Of a stretch of DNA of 64,000 nucleotides, positions 15,691 to 24,956 are shown piece by piece. The DNA is from CAYJBH01 sp964370825 (GTDB lineage: Bacteria > Bacillota > Clostridia > Oscillospirales > Ruminococcaceae). Numbering within the stretch: position 1 is the first letter of the stretch; each line of letters starts with the position of its first letter. The notes under the pieces were generated by a model that made no database searches, was not told the DNA's origin, and was given only the letters and a program-made list of their open reading frames with translations. The DNA lies in contig CAYJKY010000001.1 of NCBI GenBank assembly GCA_964370825.1, positions 1 to 64,000 on the forward strand. The letters are read 5' to 3'. A program made the position numbers and the translations under genes.

Positions 15691-18555
15691 ATGTCAAGTG
15701 TTTATTCAAAATTTGCATCATTAAAAAACGCTATTCCGGGAAACAGAGAGAAGTTTGACTTCGAGTATTCGTTCGGTGCCACAAGGCATGAGTTGCAACA
15801 CATTACTCCTCCATCGGCGGTTAACGAGAGAATTATTTCGGAGATTGAGTTTGCCCTTAGTCTTTCGAGTTATGAGGATGGAAAGTATGACGACCTTATA
15901 GAGAAGGCTATAGACTATCTGCTTGCGTGTGTTGAGCGGGATGGAGTTCTGACCAATTCGTCCTGCGAGCAGGCAGAGCAGATGCTCGCGTCGCTCGAGG
16001 CGGTTGCAAAGGAGTGGCGAATTATTCTGGTAGCCCATGCACATATTGACATGAACTGGATGTGGGGTTGGCAGGAAACTGTAGCCGTTGCCCTCTCGAC
16101 CTTTAGAACAATACTGAATATTATGGATGAGTATCCCGAATTTGTCTTTTCTCAATCACAGGCCTCCTGCTACAAAATCGTAGAGGAGTTTGACCCGGAC
16201 ATGATGGAGCAGATAAAGGAGAGGATAGCTCAAGGTCGTTGGGAAACCACGGCAACGGCTTGGGTAGAGACGGATAAAAATATGCCGTGTACCGAATCGC
16301 TGTTGCAACATATACAGCAAACAAAGCGGTACATGAGAGAGGTTTGGAATGTTAAGGAGGAAAGTCTTCAGATAGATTTTTCGCCCGATACATTTGGGCA
16401 CAGCGCACATATACCGGAGATAAACACCTATGGCAACGTAAAATATTATTACCATTGTCGTGGGCTTGGTGATCAACATACACTGTATCGTTGGCGCTCA
16501 CCTTCCGGTAAAGAGGTGTTGGTGCACCGTGAATATGATTGGTACAACGCATCGATAACACCCCACATAGCAATGAGCTTAACTAAGCTTGCAAAACGAA
16601 ATGCGGGATTGAAAACCGGGCTGATGGTTTACGGCGTGGGTAACCATGGTGGTGGTCCGACAAGGCGAGATGTGGAAAAGGCTATCGCCATGAAGGGATG
16701 GAAAATCTATCCTCAAATTGAGTTTGGTTCTCTGCGTCAATACTTTGAAGAGGCTGAGAAGGTGCGTGAAAATCTGCCGGTTGTTGATAAGGAGCTTAAC
16801 TACTTTGCAACCGGATGTTATACTACACAGAGCAGAATAAAGATGGGCAACAGGGCAGGCGAACGCAGCCTGATTACCGCAGAGACATTTTCGGCTTTTC
16901 ATAAAATGCTGTTTGGAAGTAAGTTGCGTGGGCGTAGTATGAACACTGCATGGCAAAATTTGCTTTTCACGCATTTCCATGATATTTTAACAGGTTCCTG
17001 TGTTCAGGAAACACGCGAACACGCTATGGGGCTTTATGCCGATGTTACAGCGACAGCACAAACCTATACAACAAATGCACTCAAAGTTATATGCGAAAAT
17101 ATCGACACAAGCTTTTTACCGCATGAGGACATAAGCTCCTCGCAATCGGAGGGTGCCGGCGCCGGATACGGCCTTGACTCCTACACCGGAATTCCAAATG
17201 TAGAAAAGGGTGCCGGTATATCACGTGTCTTCCATATTTTCAACTCGCAACCCTGTCTGCGTAAAGAGGTTGTGGAGATTACGCTTTGGGATTGGTATGG
17301 TGACATGAGATATGCTGAATTTGTCGACAGCAATCAGCGTGTGCTAAAGCATAAATTTGTCTCCGGAACGCCTCAAAAATATTGGGATCACATGTTTTTG
17401 ACCGTTTATGTTGAGGTGGAGGTGCCATCGATGGGCTACACCACCGTGGTTTTAAGAGAAACACCACGCAGTGAGTATATTCACTATATTAACGATAAAC
17501 CGGGTTCACGGGAAAGAACCGAATATATAAACAAATACATTGTTCTTGAAAACGAAAATATAATAGCGGAGTTTTATTATGGCGACGGGCAGCTAATCTC
17601 TCTAATTGATAAATCAAGCGGAGTAGAAATGCTCTCGACGGATAACAAGCCCGATCTATATCTGGTAGACACCGAGGCGAGAAGTTCGGATGCGTGGCGT
17701 ATCGGTAAGTACAAAAAAATCAACGAAATCAGCGAGGTTATGGATGTAAACGTCTTCTCGGATGATGGAATTATCAGCGGGTTTGAGGTGCACCGCAAGG
17801 TATTAAACTCAACAATCAGGCAGATTGTCAGCCTAAAAGGGCAGGATAAATTTATACGCTATAACCTTGAAGTTGAGTGGAATGAGCATGGCACGACTGA
17901 AAACGTTCCGGTTTTAGTATTCCGTTGCCCCCACGGTTATGAAGCACAGGAGTATATATATAGTGTTCCCGCAGGTGTGATAGCCAGAAAAGAGCTGGAC
18001 AATGATGTGCCAAGCACCCTGTTTGCTACAGCGATTAATCCAAAAGGAAACTCGTTGATGCTGACGACCGACTGTAAGTACGGGTATAGAGCCTATAACC
18101 AAACACTCTCGGTAACCTTGATAAATACTGCTACAGCTCCCGATAAATTCCCCGAACGCGGCATACACAAAATAAATATCTATCTCGGAGTAGTGAATAA
18201 CGATGTAAAGGTTATGCACAGCGTCGCAAATAATGCTGTTAATCCGCCTATCGTTATGTCCGGAAACAGGCACAATGGTAATCTGCCTGTCAGCGATTCA
18301 TTCCTGAAAATGTCTGATAGCAGTGTTGAGCTATCTACCGTTACGCTTTCCGGTGACGAGAACCTTTTGGTAAGATATTCAAATCCATTAGGGGAAATTC
18401 AAAAATTTAAGCTGAGCTTGACTAAGGATGTCGAAAAAGCACTTTATGTCGACCTGGATGAAAATATTCTTGGCGATGCAACGGTATGCGACAATATCGT
18501 TGAGGCTGTCTGCAAACCATTCTCAATAGGCGCAATTAAAATCATTTTCAAATGA
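15691..18555 (+). CDS. GH38 alpha-mannosidase
   Basis: A 954-residue family 38 glycoside hydrolase expected to release alpha-linked mannose. The zinc site is visible in HAHIDMNWMWG (from about residue 114) and FSPDTFGHSAHIPE (about 230), where Asp233 is the likely nucleophile and also a metal ligand. FTHFHDILTGS further on carries another zinc-binding histidine and is typical of the family. No signal peptide is present, so it acts in the cytoplasm on imported oligosaccharides. It is a single-gene unit with its own promoter and terminator, directly before the first sulfatase-importer operon. Bacterial GH38 enzymes act on various mannosides, so the exact linkage is not known. Confidence 0.93.
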   Translation: MSSVYSKFASLKNAIPGNREKFDFEYSFGATRHELQHITPPSAVNERIISEIEFALSLSSYEDGKYDDLIEKAIDYLLACVERDGVLTNSSCEQAEQMLASLEAVAKEWRIILVAHAHIDMNWMWGWQETVAVALSTFRTILNIMDEYPEFVFSQSQASCYKIVEEFDPDMMEQIKERIAQGRWETTATAWVETDKNMPCTESLLQHIQQTKRYMREVWNVKEESLQIDFSPDTFGHSAHIPEINTYGNVKYYYHCRGLGDQHTLYRWRSPSGKEVLVHREYDWYNASITPHIAMSLTKLAKRNAGLKTGLMVYGVGNHGGGPTRRDVEKAIAMKGWKIYPQIEFGSLRQYFEEAEKVRENLPVVDKELNYFATGCYTTQSRIKMGNRAGERSLITAETFSAFHKMLFGSKLRGRSMNTAWQNLLFTHFHDILTGSCVQETREHAMGLYADVTATAQTYTTNALKVICENIDTSFLPHEDISSSQSEGAGAGYGLDSYTGIPNVEKGAGISRVFHIFNSQPCLRKEVVEITLWDWYGDMRYAEFVDSNQRVLKHKFVSGTPQKYWDHMFLTVYVEVEVPSMGYTTVVLRETPRSEYIHYINDKPGSRERTEYINKYIVLENENIIAEFYYGDGQLISLIDKSSGVEMLSTDNKPDLYLVDTEARSSDAWRIGKYKKINEISEVMDVNVFSDDGIISGFEVHRKVLNSTIRQIVSLKGQDKFIRYNLEVEWNEHGTTENVPVLVFRCPHGYEAQEYIYSVPAGVIARKELDNDVPSTLFATAINPKGNSLMLTTDCKYGYRAYNQTLSVTLINTATAPDKFPERGIHKINIYLGVVNNDVKVMHSVANNAVNPPIVMSGNRHNGNLPVSDSFLKMSDSSVELSTVTLSGDENLLVRYSNPLGEIQKFKLSLTKDVEKALYVDLDENILGDATVCDNIVEAVCKPFSIGAIKIIFK

Positions 18556-18660
18556 TGGCTTTGACCACTCAATGAGTATTTCCGATCCTTACCATGGTAA
18601 AAGGAAATCATAATTATACAATCGGTATAAAGTATGCTGTGAGCATAACGACGAAAAAAT

Positions 18661-18702
18661 CAAAACACCAACACTTACATGTTTATAAGTGTTGGTGTTT
18701 TG
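18661..18702. terminator. Bidirectional terminator between mannosidase and reductase genes
   Basis: CAAAACACCAACACTTA (18661-18677) pairs perfectly over 17 bp with 18686-18702. A-rich sequence precedes it and TTTTGTATTAT follows, so it can end both convergent genes. Confidence 0.8.
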
Positions 18703-18705
18703 TAT

Positions 18706-18758
18706 TATAGTAAATTAGCTTGAAAACAGGCTGTATTGGCTAATGTTATCCTACTGTA
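18706..18758 (+). repeat. Interspersed repeat, copy 3
   Basis: This copy starts TATAGTAAATTAGCTTGAAA directly after the terminator and ends GTTATCCTACTGTA at 18745-18758. Its right end touches the stop of the reductase gene at 18759. The length of 53 bases is nearly that of the copy at 33323 (52). Confidence 0.6.
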
Positions 18759-19466
18759 TTATTCATCATATCCCATAAATGAATCGGATATGATTTTTTT
18801 GTCGCTTACGTTCAGCTCGCCTAACAGCTCTCTTGTTGATGTTATAACAATCGGTGCTCCCGAAATATAGTAAAATGCAGAGTCGCCGTAGTGCTTTGCG
18901 AGCTCTGTGATTTTTTGGGTGGTTTCCTCCCTTGTGGTGGTCTTGTAAAGGTTGATTTTAGGGTTGTTGTTCGCAATTTCGGTAATCTCATCACAGTAAA
19001 GATAAAACTCAGTTGAGGCGTAAACAACCTCAACATTCCGATTTTCGTTATGCTCAAGCTGTTTTAGCAATGCCCTGATTGGGGTGACTCCGACTCCGCT
19101 TGCAAACAATACAACGGGTGATGTTTCATCCTGTATCTTAAAATCCCCAAAAGGTCCCCTAATAGAAACTGATTCACCTTTTTTCATCGAAAGCATTGTC
19201 TTTTTAAACTCGCTCGGCTCTTTGCCTACTCGGGTTCCGAGCATAACACACCCCTCGCTCATAACAGAGGCGATACTAAATGTTCTGCAATCGTTGCCGG
19301 ATATAATCTTGCCGGGTAGGCTGAACACCCCAAACTCACCCGGTTGCCATGTGATATTCGGACATGGAGAAAGTTTTACTTCATAATAATCCGAGTGCGG
19401 ATTATTGATGGATTCGACCGTTAATGTAAATGTATTAATTGAAATTTCTGCACCGTTGTTCTGCAT
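18759..19466 (-). CDS. FAD/NAD(P)-binding oxidoreductase of the ferredoxin reductase family
   Basis: A 235-residue flavin reductase. RTFSIAS (61-67) is the FAD-binding motif, GPFGDF follows at 104-109, and ASGVGVTPI (122-130) begins the NAD(P)H-binding half. No cysteine cluster for an iron-sulfur centre is present, so the electron acceptor must be a separate protein. It stands alone and is divergent from the sulfate-glycan importer. The partner and physiological role cannot be read from the sequence; a link to radical-SAM sulfatase maturation by supplying electrons would be pure inference. Confidence 0.83.
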   Translation of the reverse strand: MQNNGAEISINTFTLTVESINNPHSDYYEVKLSPCPNITWQPGEFGVFSLPGKIISGNDCRTFSIASVMSEGCVMLGTRVGKEPSEFKKTMLSMKKGESVSIRGPFGDFKIQDETSPVVLFASGVGVTPIRALLKQLEHNENRNVEVVYASTEFYLYCDEITEIANNNPKINLYKTTTREETTQKITELAKHYGDSAFYYISGAPIVITSTRELLGELNVSDKKIISDSFMGYDE

Positions 19467-19601
19467 CTTTGTTCTCCTTAAAATCGTATTGCTGTTGTTA
19501 TTTTATATTGTCTGTTTCTATTATTACATTTTTTTATAACTATTTCAATAGTCAAAACAACGGTTTTCAAATTAAGGACATTCATTTTCAATTTATGATT
19601 A

Positions 19602-19631
19602 TTGACTTTTTTGACGCCATGGTGCTATTAT
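19602..19631 (+). promoter_or_regulatory. Promoter of the LplB/YtcP-sulfatase operon
   Basis: TTGACT (19602-19607) and TATTAT (19626-19631) are 18 bases apart, and the ATG of the first permease is at 19728. The roughly 90-base leader holds no clear hairpin. Confidence 0.5.
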
Positions 19632-19727
19632 TACGACAAAGATAGATTGAAATTATTATCTTTTTACTCCGGATTTATGCAAATGCACCAAAATTGAATG
19701 AATCATTATAAGAGGTAGGTAGTTAGT

Positions 19728-20630
19728 ATGAAAAAAAACAAATGGCAATTTAGAAATTATCAATTATATTTAATGTCAATTCCGGCACTTCTTTATTTTG
19801 CAATTTTTCATTATGGTGCACTTTACGGTATTCAGATCGCATTTAAAGATTATAGTGCGGCACATGGTATCTGGGGGAGTAGATGGGTAGGTTTTGAGCA
19901 GTTTGAGCGTTTTTTTAGTGGATATAACTTTGAACTGATTCTCACTAACACCCTTTTATTGAGTGTGTGGACGTTGGTATGTACCTTTCCAATACCGATA
20001 ATATTAGCCCTGTTAATCAATCAGGTTGAGAGTACAAGGTTTAAAAAGGTTTTTCAGTCGGTTACCTATGCGCCGCATTTTATTTCGCTTATTGTTGTGG
20101 TAGGACTGCTTTTTTCCTTCCTTTCGCCTCGAACCGGAATTGTAAATATTATCTTGCAAGGATTGGGTTTTGAACCAATATTTTTTATGGGAGAGGAGTC
20201 ATGGTTCAGGCCGCTATACATAATAACCGAAATATGGCAACGCTCGGGTTGGAACATGATTATATATCTTGCGGTTTTGACCAACATCAGCCCTGAGGTT
20301 GTGGAGGCGGCTGTGATGGACGGCGCAACAAAGCTTCAACGTATTCGATATATCAGTATTCCGTCCTTAATGCCGACAGCAATCATACTGCTTATTCTTG
20401 CCACAGGAAGAATAATGAGTGTAGGATTTGAGAAGGTTTTCCTAATGCAGACACCGCTGAACCTTAATGTGAGTCAGCTTATATCCACCTACGTGTATGA
20501 GGTTGGTATCATTAAGGGGCAGTTCAGCTTTTCTACCGCAGTGGGACTTTTTAATTCGGTGGTTAATCTTCTGCTTTTGCTGGCAGTTAATGCCTTCGCA
20601 AAGAAAATAGGTCAGGAAGGGGTGCTGTAA
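19728..20630 (+). CDS. ABC importer permease, LplB type
   Basis: A 300-residue inner-membrane permease of the carbohydrate importer class (CUT1, LplB/YtcP branch). Six membrane segments are expected, and the EAA loop reads EAAVMDGATKLQRIRYISIPSL near residue 190. With the next permease and the lipoprotein at 23272 it forms an importer that lacks its own ATPase, as is usual when a shared MsmX-type ATPase is encoded elsewhere. The stop overlaps the next start by one base. The two neighbouring sulfatases point to a sulfated oligosaccharide as cargo. Confidence 0.9.
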   Translation: MKKNKWQFRNYQLYLMSIPALLYFAIFHYGALYGIQIAFKDYSAAHGIWGSRWVGFEQFERFFSGYNFELILTNTLLLSVWTLVCTFPIPIILALLINQVESTRFKKVFQSVTYAPHFISLIVVVGLLFSFLSPRTGIVNIILQGLGFEPIFFMGEESWFRPLYIITEIWQRSGWNMIIYLAVLTNISPEVVEAAVMDGATKLQRIRYISIPSLMPTAIILLILATGRIMSVGFEKVFLMQTPLNLNVSQLISTYVYEVGIIKGQFSFSTAVGLFNSVVNLLLLLAVNAFAKKIGQEGVL

Positions 20631-21514
20631 TGAAACTTTCGTCTAAATCAGATAAGGTATTTAACCTGTTTAACTACCTGTTTTTGTCGATGATTATGGT
20701 GCTGGTGCTCTATCCGCTGTATTTTGTTTTGATAGCCTCCGTAAGTGATCAGGATTTGGTGAACTCCGGTCAGGTATTGTTTTTTCCAAAGGGTCTGACT
20801 CTTGATGGGTTTGAGAGAGTTTTCGCATATCCTAATGTATGGATAGGATATAGAAACACTGTGTTTTATACCGTCGTGGGAACGGCTATAAGTGTGACCG
20901 GAACACTGCTGATAAGCTACCCTCTTTCGCGCGTTGACTTCAAGCCACGAAAGATAATATCCTTATTGTTGCTAATAGTAATGATATTTCCCGCAGGAAT
21001 GATACCGAGATATCTAATTGTTTCCGGTCTTAACATGGATAATACTCCCTGGGCACTGCTTATACCGAGCAGCATATGGGTGTACAACATTATTATCGCA
21101 AGAACATTTTTTGGTAGCACAATACCGGGAGAGTTGCACGATGCCGCCCAGATAGATGGTTGTAGTGACTGGAGGTTTTTCATTAAGATTGTAATGCCGT
21201 TGAGTATTCCGCTGTTAATAATAATGTGCCTTTATTACGGTGTGGATAAATGGAACTCCTACTTTGAGGCGATGATATATATAAGCGAGCCGGACTATCA
21301 GCCGCTACAACTTATACTAAAAAACATATTAATTTCCAGTCAGGTTGCCTCCCAGTCACTTAGTGATGCCGAGTCTGCGGCAGAACAGCTAAAACTTGCA
21401 GACAGCATAAAGTATTGCATAATCATTATTTCTACCGTCCCGATGATGGTTGCATATCTTCTGCTTCAAAAGCATTTGGTGAAGGGCGTTATGCTCGGAG
21501 CTATTAAAGGGTAA
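20630..21514 (+). CDS. ABC importer permease, YtcP/LplC type
   Basis: The second permease of the importer, 294 residues, with the EAA-type loop ELHDAAQIDGCSDWRFFIKI near residue 180 and the typical ending LLQKHLVKGVMLGAIKG. It pairs with the permease just upstream to form the membrane channel. The start codon is in a one-base overlap and GAAGGGG precedes it, so the two subunits are translated together. A sulfatase gene follows after 35 bases. Confidence 0.9.
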   Translation: MKLSSKSDKVFNLFNYLFLSMIMVLVLYPLYFVLIASVSDQDLVNSGQVLFFPKGLTLDGFERVFAYPNVWIGYRNTVFYTVVGTAISVTGTLLISYPLSRVDFKPRKIISLLLLIVMIFPAGMIPRYLIVSGLNMDNTPWALLIPSSIWVYNIIIARTFFGSTIPGELHDAAQIDGCSDWRFFIKIVMPLSIPLLIIMCLYYGVDKWNSYFEAMIYISEPDYQPLQLILKNILISSQVASQSLSDAESAAEQLKLADSIKYCIIIISTVPMMVAYLLLQKHLVKGVMLGAIKG

Positions 21515-21549
21515 TCGACAGATCTAAATATAGAAAGGGTTGAAAATAA

Positions 21550-23100
21550 ATGACGAATAAAAATGTTGTTCTGTTTATGGTTGATCAGCTTTCGGCGAAA
21601 TGGCTTGAACATGCTATTGATGAGGATATATGTCCTTTGCCGAACATAAAAAAGCTGATGCAGGGGGGAACAACCTTCAGCAAGGCGTACGCAAATAATC
21701 CTGTGTGTTGTCCGGCGAGAGCCACAATTGCTACCGGAATGTCAACAAGAGGTCATGGCGTATTGCAAAACGGATATATTTTAGATCCTAAGCTACCGAC
21801 CTTTATGAAAAGCCTTCAAAATTCGAGCTATAAAACTGCCGCCATAGGAAAATTGCATTTTAGACCCCATTATGAAAACTTAGATCACGACTACAGGGTA
21901 TACGGGTTTGATGAAATTCATATTACGGAGGATTGTCGCAGTGGAGAATGGCTTGACTGGGTTCGCGAAAACTATCCCGAGCATTACGATAGCGTTCTTG
22001 CTACAATCTGGACTACACCTATCCCGGAGTTTTCACAATATGGCGAGAACAAAGAAAATTTAACTGATAGAATATTAAAGATAAAAAAAGACTTTAAATG
22101 GGCAACTGAAGAATATCCACGAAATACATCACACGCATATGCACTCCCTTTTCCTAAGGAAGTTAGCCAGACTGAATGGATTACAAATCATGCACTTGAC
22201 TATATCAATCGTATCGAAAATGAGAATCCGTTTTTTGTTCAGATTAGTTATGTTCAACCGCACTCACCTTTTGGTGTGCCGGGAGAATATCTTGATTTAG
22301 TTGATGAGAAAAAAATTCCGCAGGCTGTAAAAGCAGAATGGGAAACCGATCCCGATGCACCGGTTCATTTTAAATCATTAACGCCAAGTATATCGGACGA
22401 TCAGGTTTATGAAAGAAAATGCTACTTTGCAGATGTTTGCCATCTTGACGAACAGCTGGGAAAGGTTGTAGAAGGTTTAAAAGCAAAAGATTTGTTGGAT
22501 GATACATATATAATCTTTTTTGCAGATCACGGGGAGCTTTTAGGTGATCACGGTCTTTATGCAAAGGGCGCCAGACATTACGACGCATGTATTCGGGTTC
22601 CGCTTATCATATCAGGACCTGGTATACAAAAAAATTGTTTATCCGATTGCTTTGTACAAACTGAGGATATTGCACCCACTATCCTTGAGATGACCTCGGT
22701 TCATATGCCGGAAGTTCCTGCGTTTGGAGAGTATGCTCAAAACAAGGTGAGAAACCTGCCGAAATCGCACGGCAGTTCACTTCTTGGGATGTGTAAAGGG
22801 GAACGCGGAGCAGTACGCACCCAGGCATATTGTGAAAGTTATGGTGCACTCACAATGCTTGATTATACCGACTATGCGAGAAGTGTAATAACCGACAGGT
22901 ATCGATACACCTACTACGCAGGCAATGGTGGTGAGCAACTCTTTGACCTAATAAATGATCCGGATGAAACAATTAATCTTTCAAATGATACAAGATATTC
23001 CGACCATAAAACATTGCTGATAAAGGATCTTTTAGAGCATGTTGTGTCTCAGGATTGGCCTAAAACCCTAAATAATCTGTTTTCATTTGGGGTGCATTAG
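21550..23100 (+). CDS. Cytoplasmic type I sulfatase (S1-type family), paralogue A
   Basis: A 516-residue sulfatase. The formylglycine motif is Cys53-Cys-Pro-Ala-Arg57 followed by ATIATG, so it is a cysteine-type enzyme that needs an anaerobic maturase, which is not in this window. Metal-site segments are MVDQLS at the start and ADHGELLGDHG later on. There is no signal peptide. It is clearly a paralogue of the protein at 38993: the start, the catalytic motif, the WITNHALD/WITRHALD region and the last residues (FGVH, LGVH) match, with about half the positions identical by eye. The substrate is unknown; it lies inside an importer operon and probably desulfates the imported glycan. Confidence 0.92.
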   Translation: MTNKNVVLFMVDQLSAKWLEHAIDEDICPLPNIKKLMQGGTTFSKAYANNPVCCPARATIATGMSTRGHGVLQNGYILDPKLPTFMKSLQNSSYKTAAIGKLHFRPHYENLDHDYRVYGFDEIHITEDCRSGEWLDWVRENYPEHYDSVLATIWTTPIPEFSQYGENKENLTDRILKIKKDFKWATEEYPRNTSHAYALPFPKEVSQTEWITNHALDYINRIENENPFFVQISYVQPHSPFGVPGEYLDLVDEKKIPQAVKAEWETDPDAPVHFKSLTPSISDDQVYERKCYFADVCHLDEQLGKVVEGLKAKDLLDDTYIIFFADHGELLGDHGLYAKGARHYDACIRVPLIISGPGIQKNCLSDCFVQTEDIAPTILEMTSVHMPEVPAFGEYAQNKVRNLPKSHGSSLLGMCKGERGAVRTQAYCESYGALTMLDYTDYARSVITDRYRYTYYAGNGGEQLFDLINDPDETINLSNDTRYSDHKTLLIKDLLEHVVSQDWPKTLNNLFSFGVH

Positions 23101-23271
23101 CAGTAGTGCTGTTGATGTATAATCGAAAGAATTAAAAATAGTTTTGGATATATTTTTATTGTAAGAAGGTTGTGATTATTGAAGTTTGTGGCGTGTTAAA
23201 TATCATGCATGTCCATACAACAATATTCATTTAACTTAATAGTACGTAATTAATAATATGGAGGAAAGACT

Positions 23272-24921
23272 ATGCTTAAAAAGAAAACCTTGTCGGTAAC
23301 CGCTTTATTGCTAAGTGTGATAATCACGGTTACATCATGCTCTGCTCAAGAGAGTAGCTCCGGCACGACAACGGAATCGGACCAATCGGCAACTATTCAG
23401 GAGGGGGTAGCGGAGGAAAATGGCGTTAAATTTTACACCGATCAATACCCTGTAGTTGATGAACCTATAACAATTACCATCGCAACAAATCAAAGCGCAC
23501 TTACTGTGGTTGATTTTAACGACATGCCTGTAGTTCAAAAATTAGAAGAGTTGACAGGTATACATGTGGAGTGGGATGTTTCTGCCATGGATGCATACGC
23601 GCAACGAAAGGCGGTTGTATTTGCCGGAAATGATCTGCCGGATGGAGTGTTTGCATTAACCGATGAAGAGGTGTTGAACTACTCGTCGGATGGGCTAATT
23701 ATACCTTTAAATGATTCTATAGAGCAGTATGCACCGAACCTTAGCTCCTTGCTGGATTCTCGAGAAGATATTCGTAAAATGCTCACATTTAGTGATGGCA
23801 ATATCTATGGAACTGTATCCGGTGAAGAGCAAAGATTTATGGTGAATCCGGATGTTATGTATATAAATCAGCAGTGGTTAGATAATCTTGGCTTGGAAAA
23901 CCCAACTACATATGATGAGTGGGTTGACGTTTTGCGCGCATTTAAGGCTGAGGATGCCAATGGTAACGGAGATCCGAATGACGAAATTCCGTTTACAGCG
24001 GTATATGACGGTTCTAACACATCGCAGAGCATTTTCTCGCTATTCGGAATGTTTGGAATGCTTGATACCCCAAATCACATAAATGTTAGTGATGGTGAGG
24101 TGTATTTTTCAGCAAACACCGAGGAGTACAAACAGGCACTAATAAGCTTTTCTGAATTGTACGCTGAGGGACTTTGGGACCCTGAAATTTTCACACCGAA
24201 TACAAGCCAATATATTGCTAAGCACTCCCAGCTGGAGCCTTCGATTGTTGGATCGTTCATTGAGTATGTTGCTGAAAACTACAATGTTGTAGAAGACGTT
24301 CAGGAGGTTTTCACCTTTTTACCTGCACTCGTAGGACCTGATGGAGATCAGATGTGGAACAACTACACAAATCTCTCACGTGGTGCATTTGCGATAACCA
24401 TGTCTGCAGAATATCCGAATATAATGATGAGGTGGGTAGATGCATTGTATGATCCATGGATGTCATTAGAGTGGGATAAGGGTTCGCTAGAAGGCGGATT
24501 ATATAAAACTGAAGACGGTAATTGGGGATTCTCCGAGTTGCCGGAGGGCACAATAAGAACCGAGGTGCGCTTTAATGAGGCACCGGTGACCGGTCCGAGG
24601 TTCCTACCCGAATCTTTATTTGAAATTCTCGAAAACCCAAATCTCCCGGCAGTGATAAAAGGCGAGTATTTTGATGTTAATAGTCAGTATTTTGCCGAGG
24701 AAATATATCCGATGGTAATTTACACATCCGAGCAAACACAATCTTTGGATGTGCTGAGAGCAGACATTAATCCCTATGTAACCCAGATGACGGCACAGTT
24801 TATTACCCAGGGCGGAGTAGAGGAAGGATGGGACGAATATGTGACCACTTTAAACAATATGGGTCTGGAAGAACTTGTGCAAATCAACCAGGATGCGTAT
24901 AATAGTTATATGAATGGATAA
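23272..24921 (+). CDS. Sugar-binding lipoprotein, LplA type
   Basis: A 549-residue extracellular solute-binding protein. The signal peptide ends in a lipobox VTSC, so Cys22 or the adjacent cysteine is lipidated and anchors the protein outside the membrane. A Ser/Thr-rich spacer follows. Its size and its position with LplB- and YtcP-type permeases identify the large-oligosaccharide binding class. Segment DANGNGDPNDEIPF near residue 225 looks like a calcium-binding loop that is common in this family. GGAGGAAAG precedes the ATG. The AraC-type regulator follows after 35 bases. Confidence 0.9.
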   Translation: MLKKKTLSVTALLLSVIITVTSCSAQESSSGTTTESDQSATIQEGVAEENGVKFYTDQYPVVDEPITITIATNQSALTVVDFNDMPVVQKLEELTGIHVEWDVSAMDAYAQRKAVVFAGNDLPDGVFALTDEEVLNYSSDGLIIPLNDSIEQYAPNLSSLLDSREDIRKMLTFSDGNIYGTVSGEEQRFMVNPDVMYINQQWLDNLGLENPTTYDEWVDVLRAFKAEDANGNGDPNDEIPFTAVYDGSNTSQSIFSLFGMFGMLDTPNHINVSDGEVYFSANTEEYKQALISFSELYAEGLWDPEIFTPNTSQYIAKHSQLEPSIVGSFIEYVAENYNVVEDVQEVFTFLPALVGPDGDQMWNNYTNLSRGAFAITMSAEYPNIMMRWVDALYDPWMSLEWDKGSLEGGLYKTEDGNWGFSELPEGTIRTEVRFNEAPVTGPRFLPESLFEILENPNLPAVIKGEYFDVNSQYFAEEIYPMVIYTSEQTQSLDVLRADINPYVTQMTAQFITQGGVEEGWDEYVTTLNNMGLEELVQINQDAYNSYMNG

Positions 24922-24956
24922 TAAGATTATATATTAAAAAATACGAAAGGCATCTT

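Noticed and set aside
23101..23271. Separate promoter for the LplA-type binding protein gene
   Set aside because: TTGAAG and TATCAT with 16-base spacing can be found, but in such AT-rich sequence this is weak, and no terminator separates the gene from the sulfatase before it.
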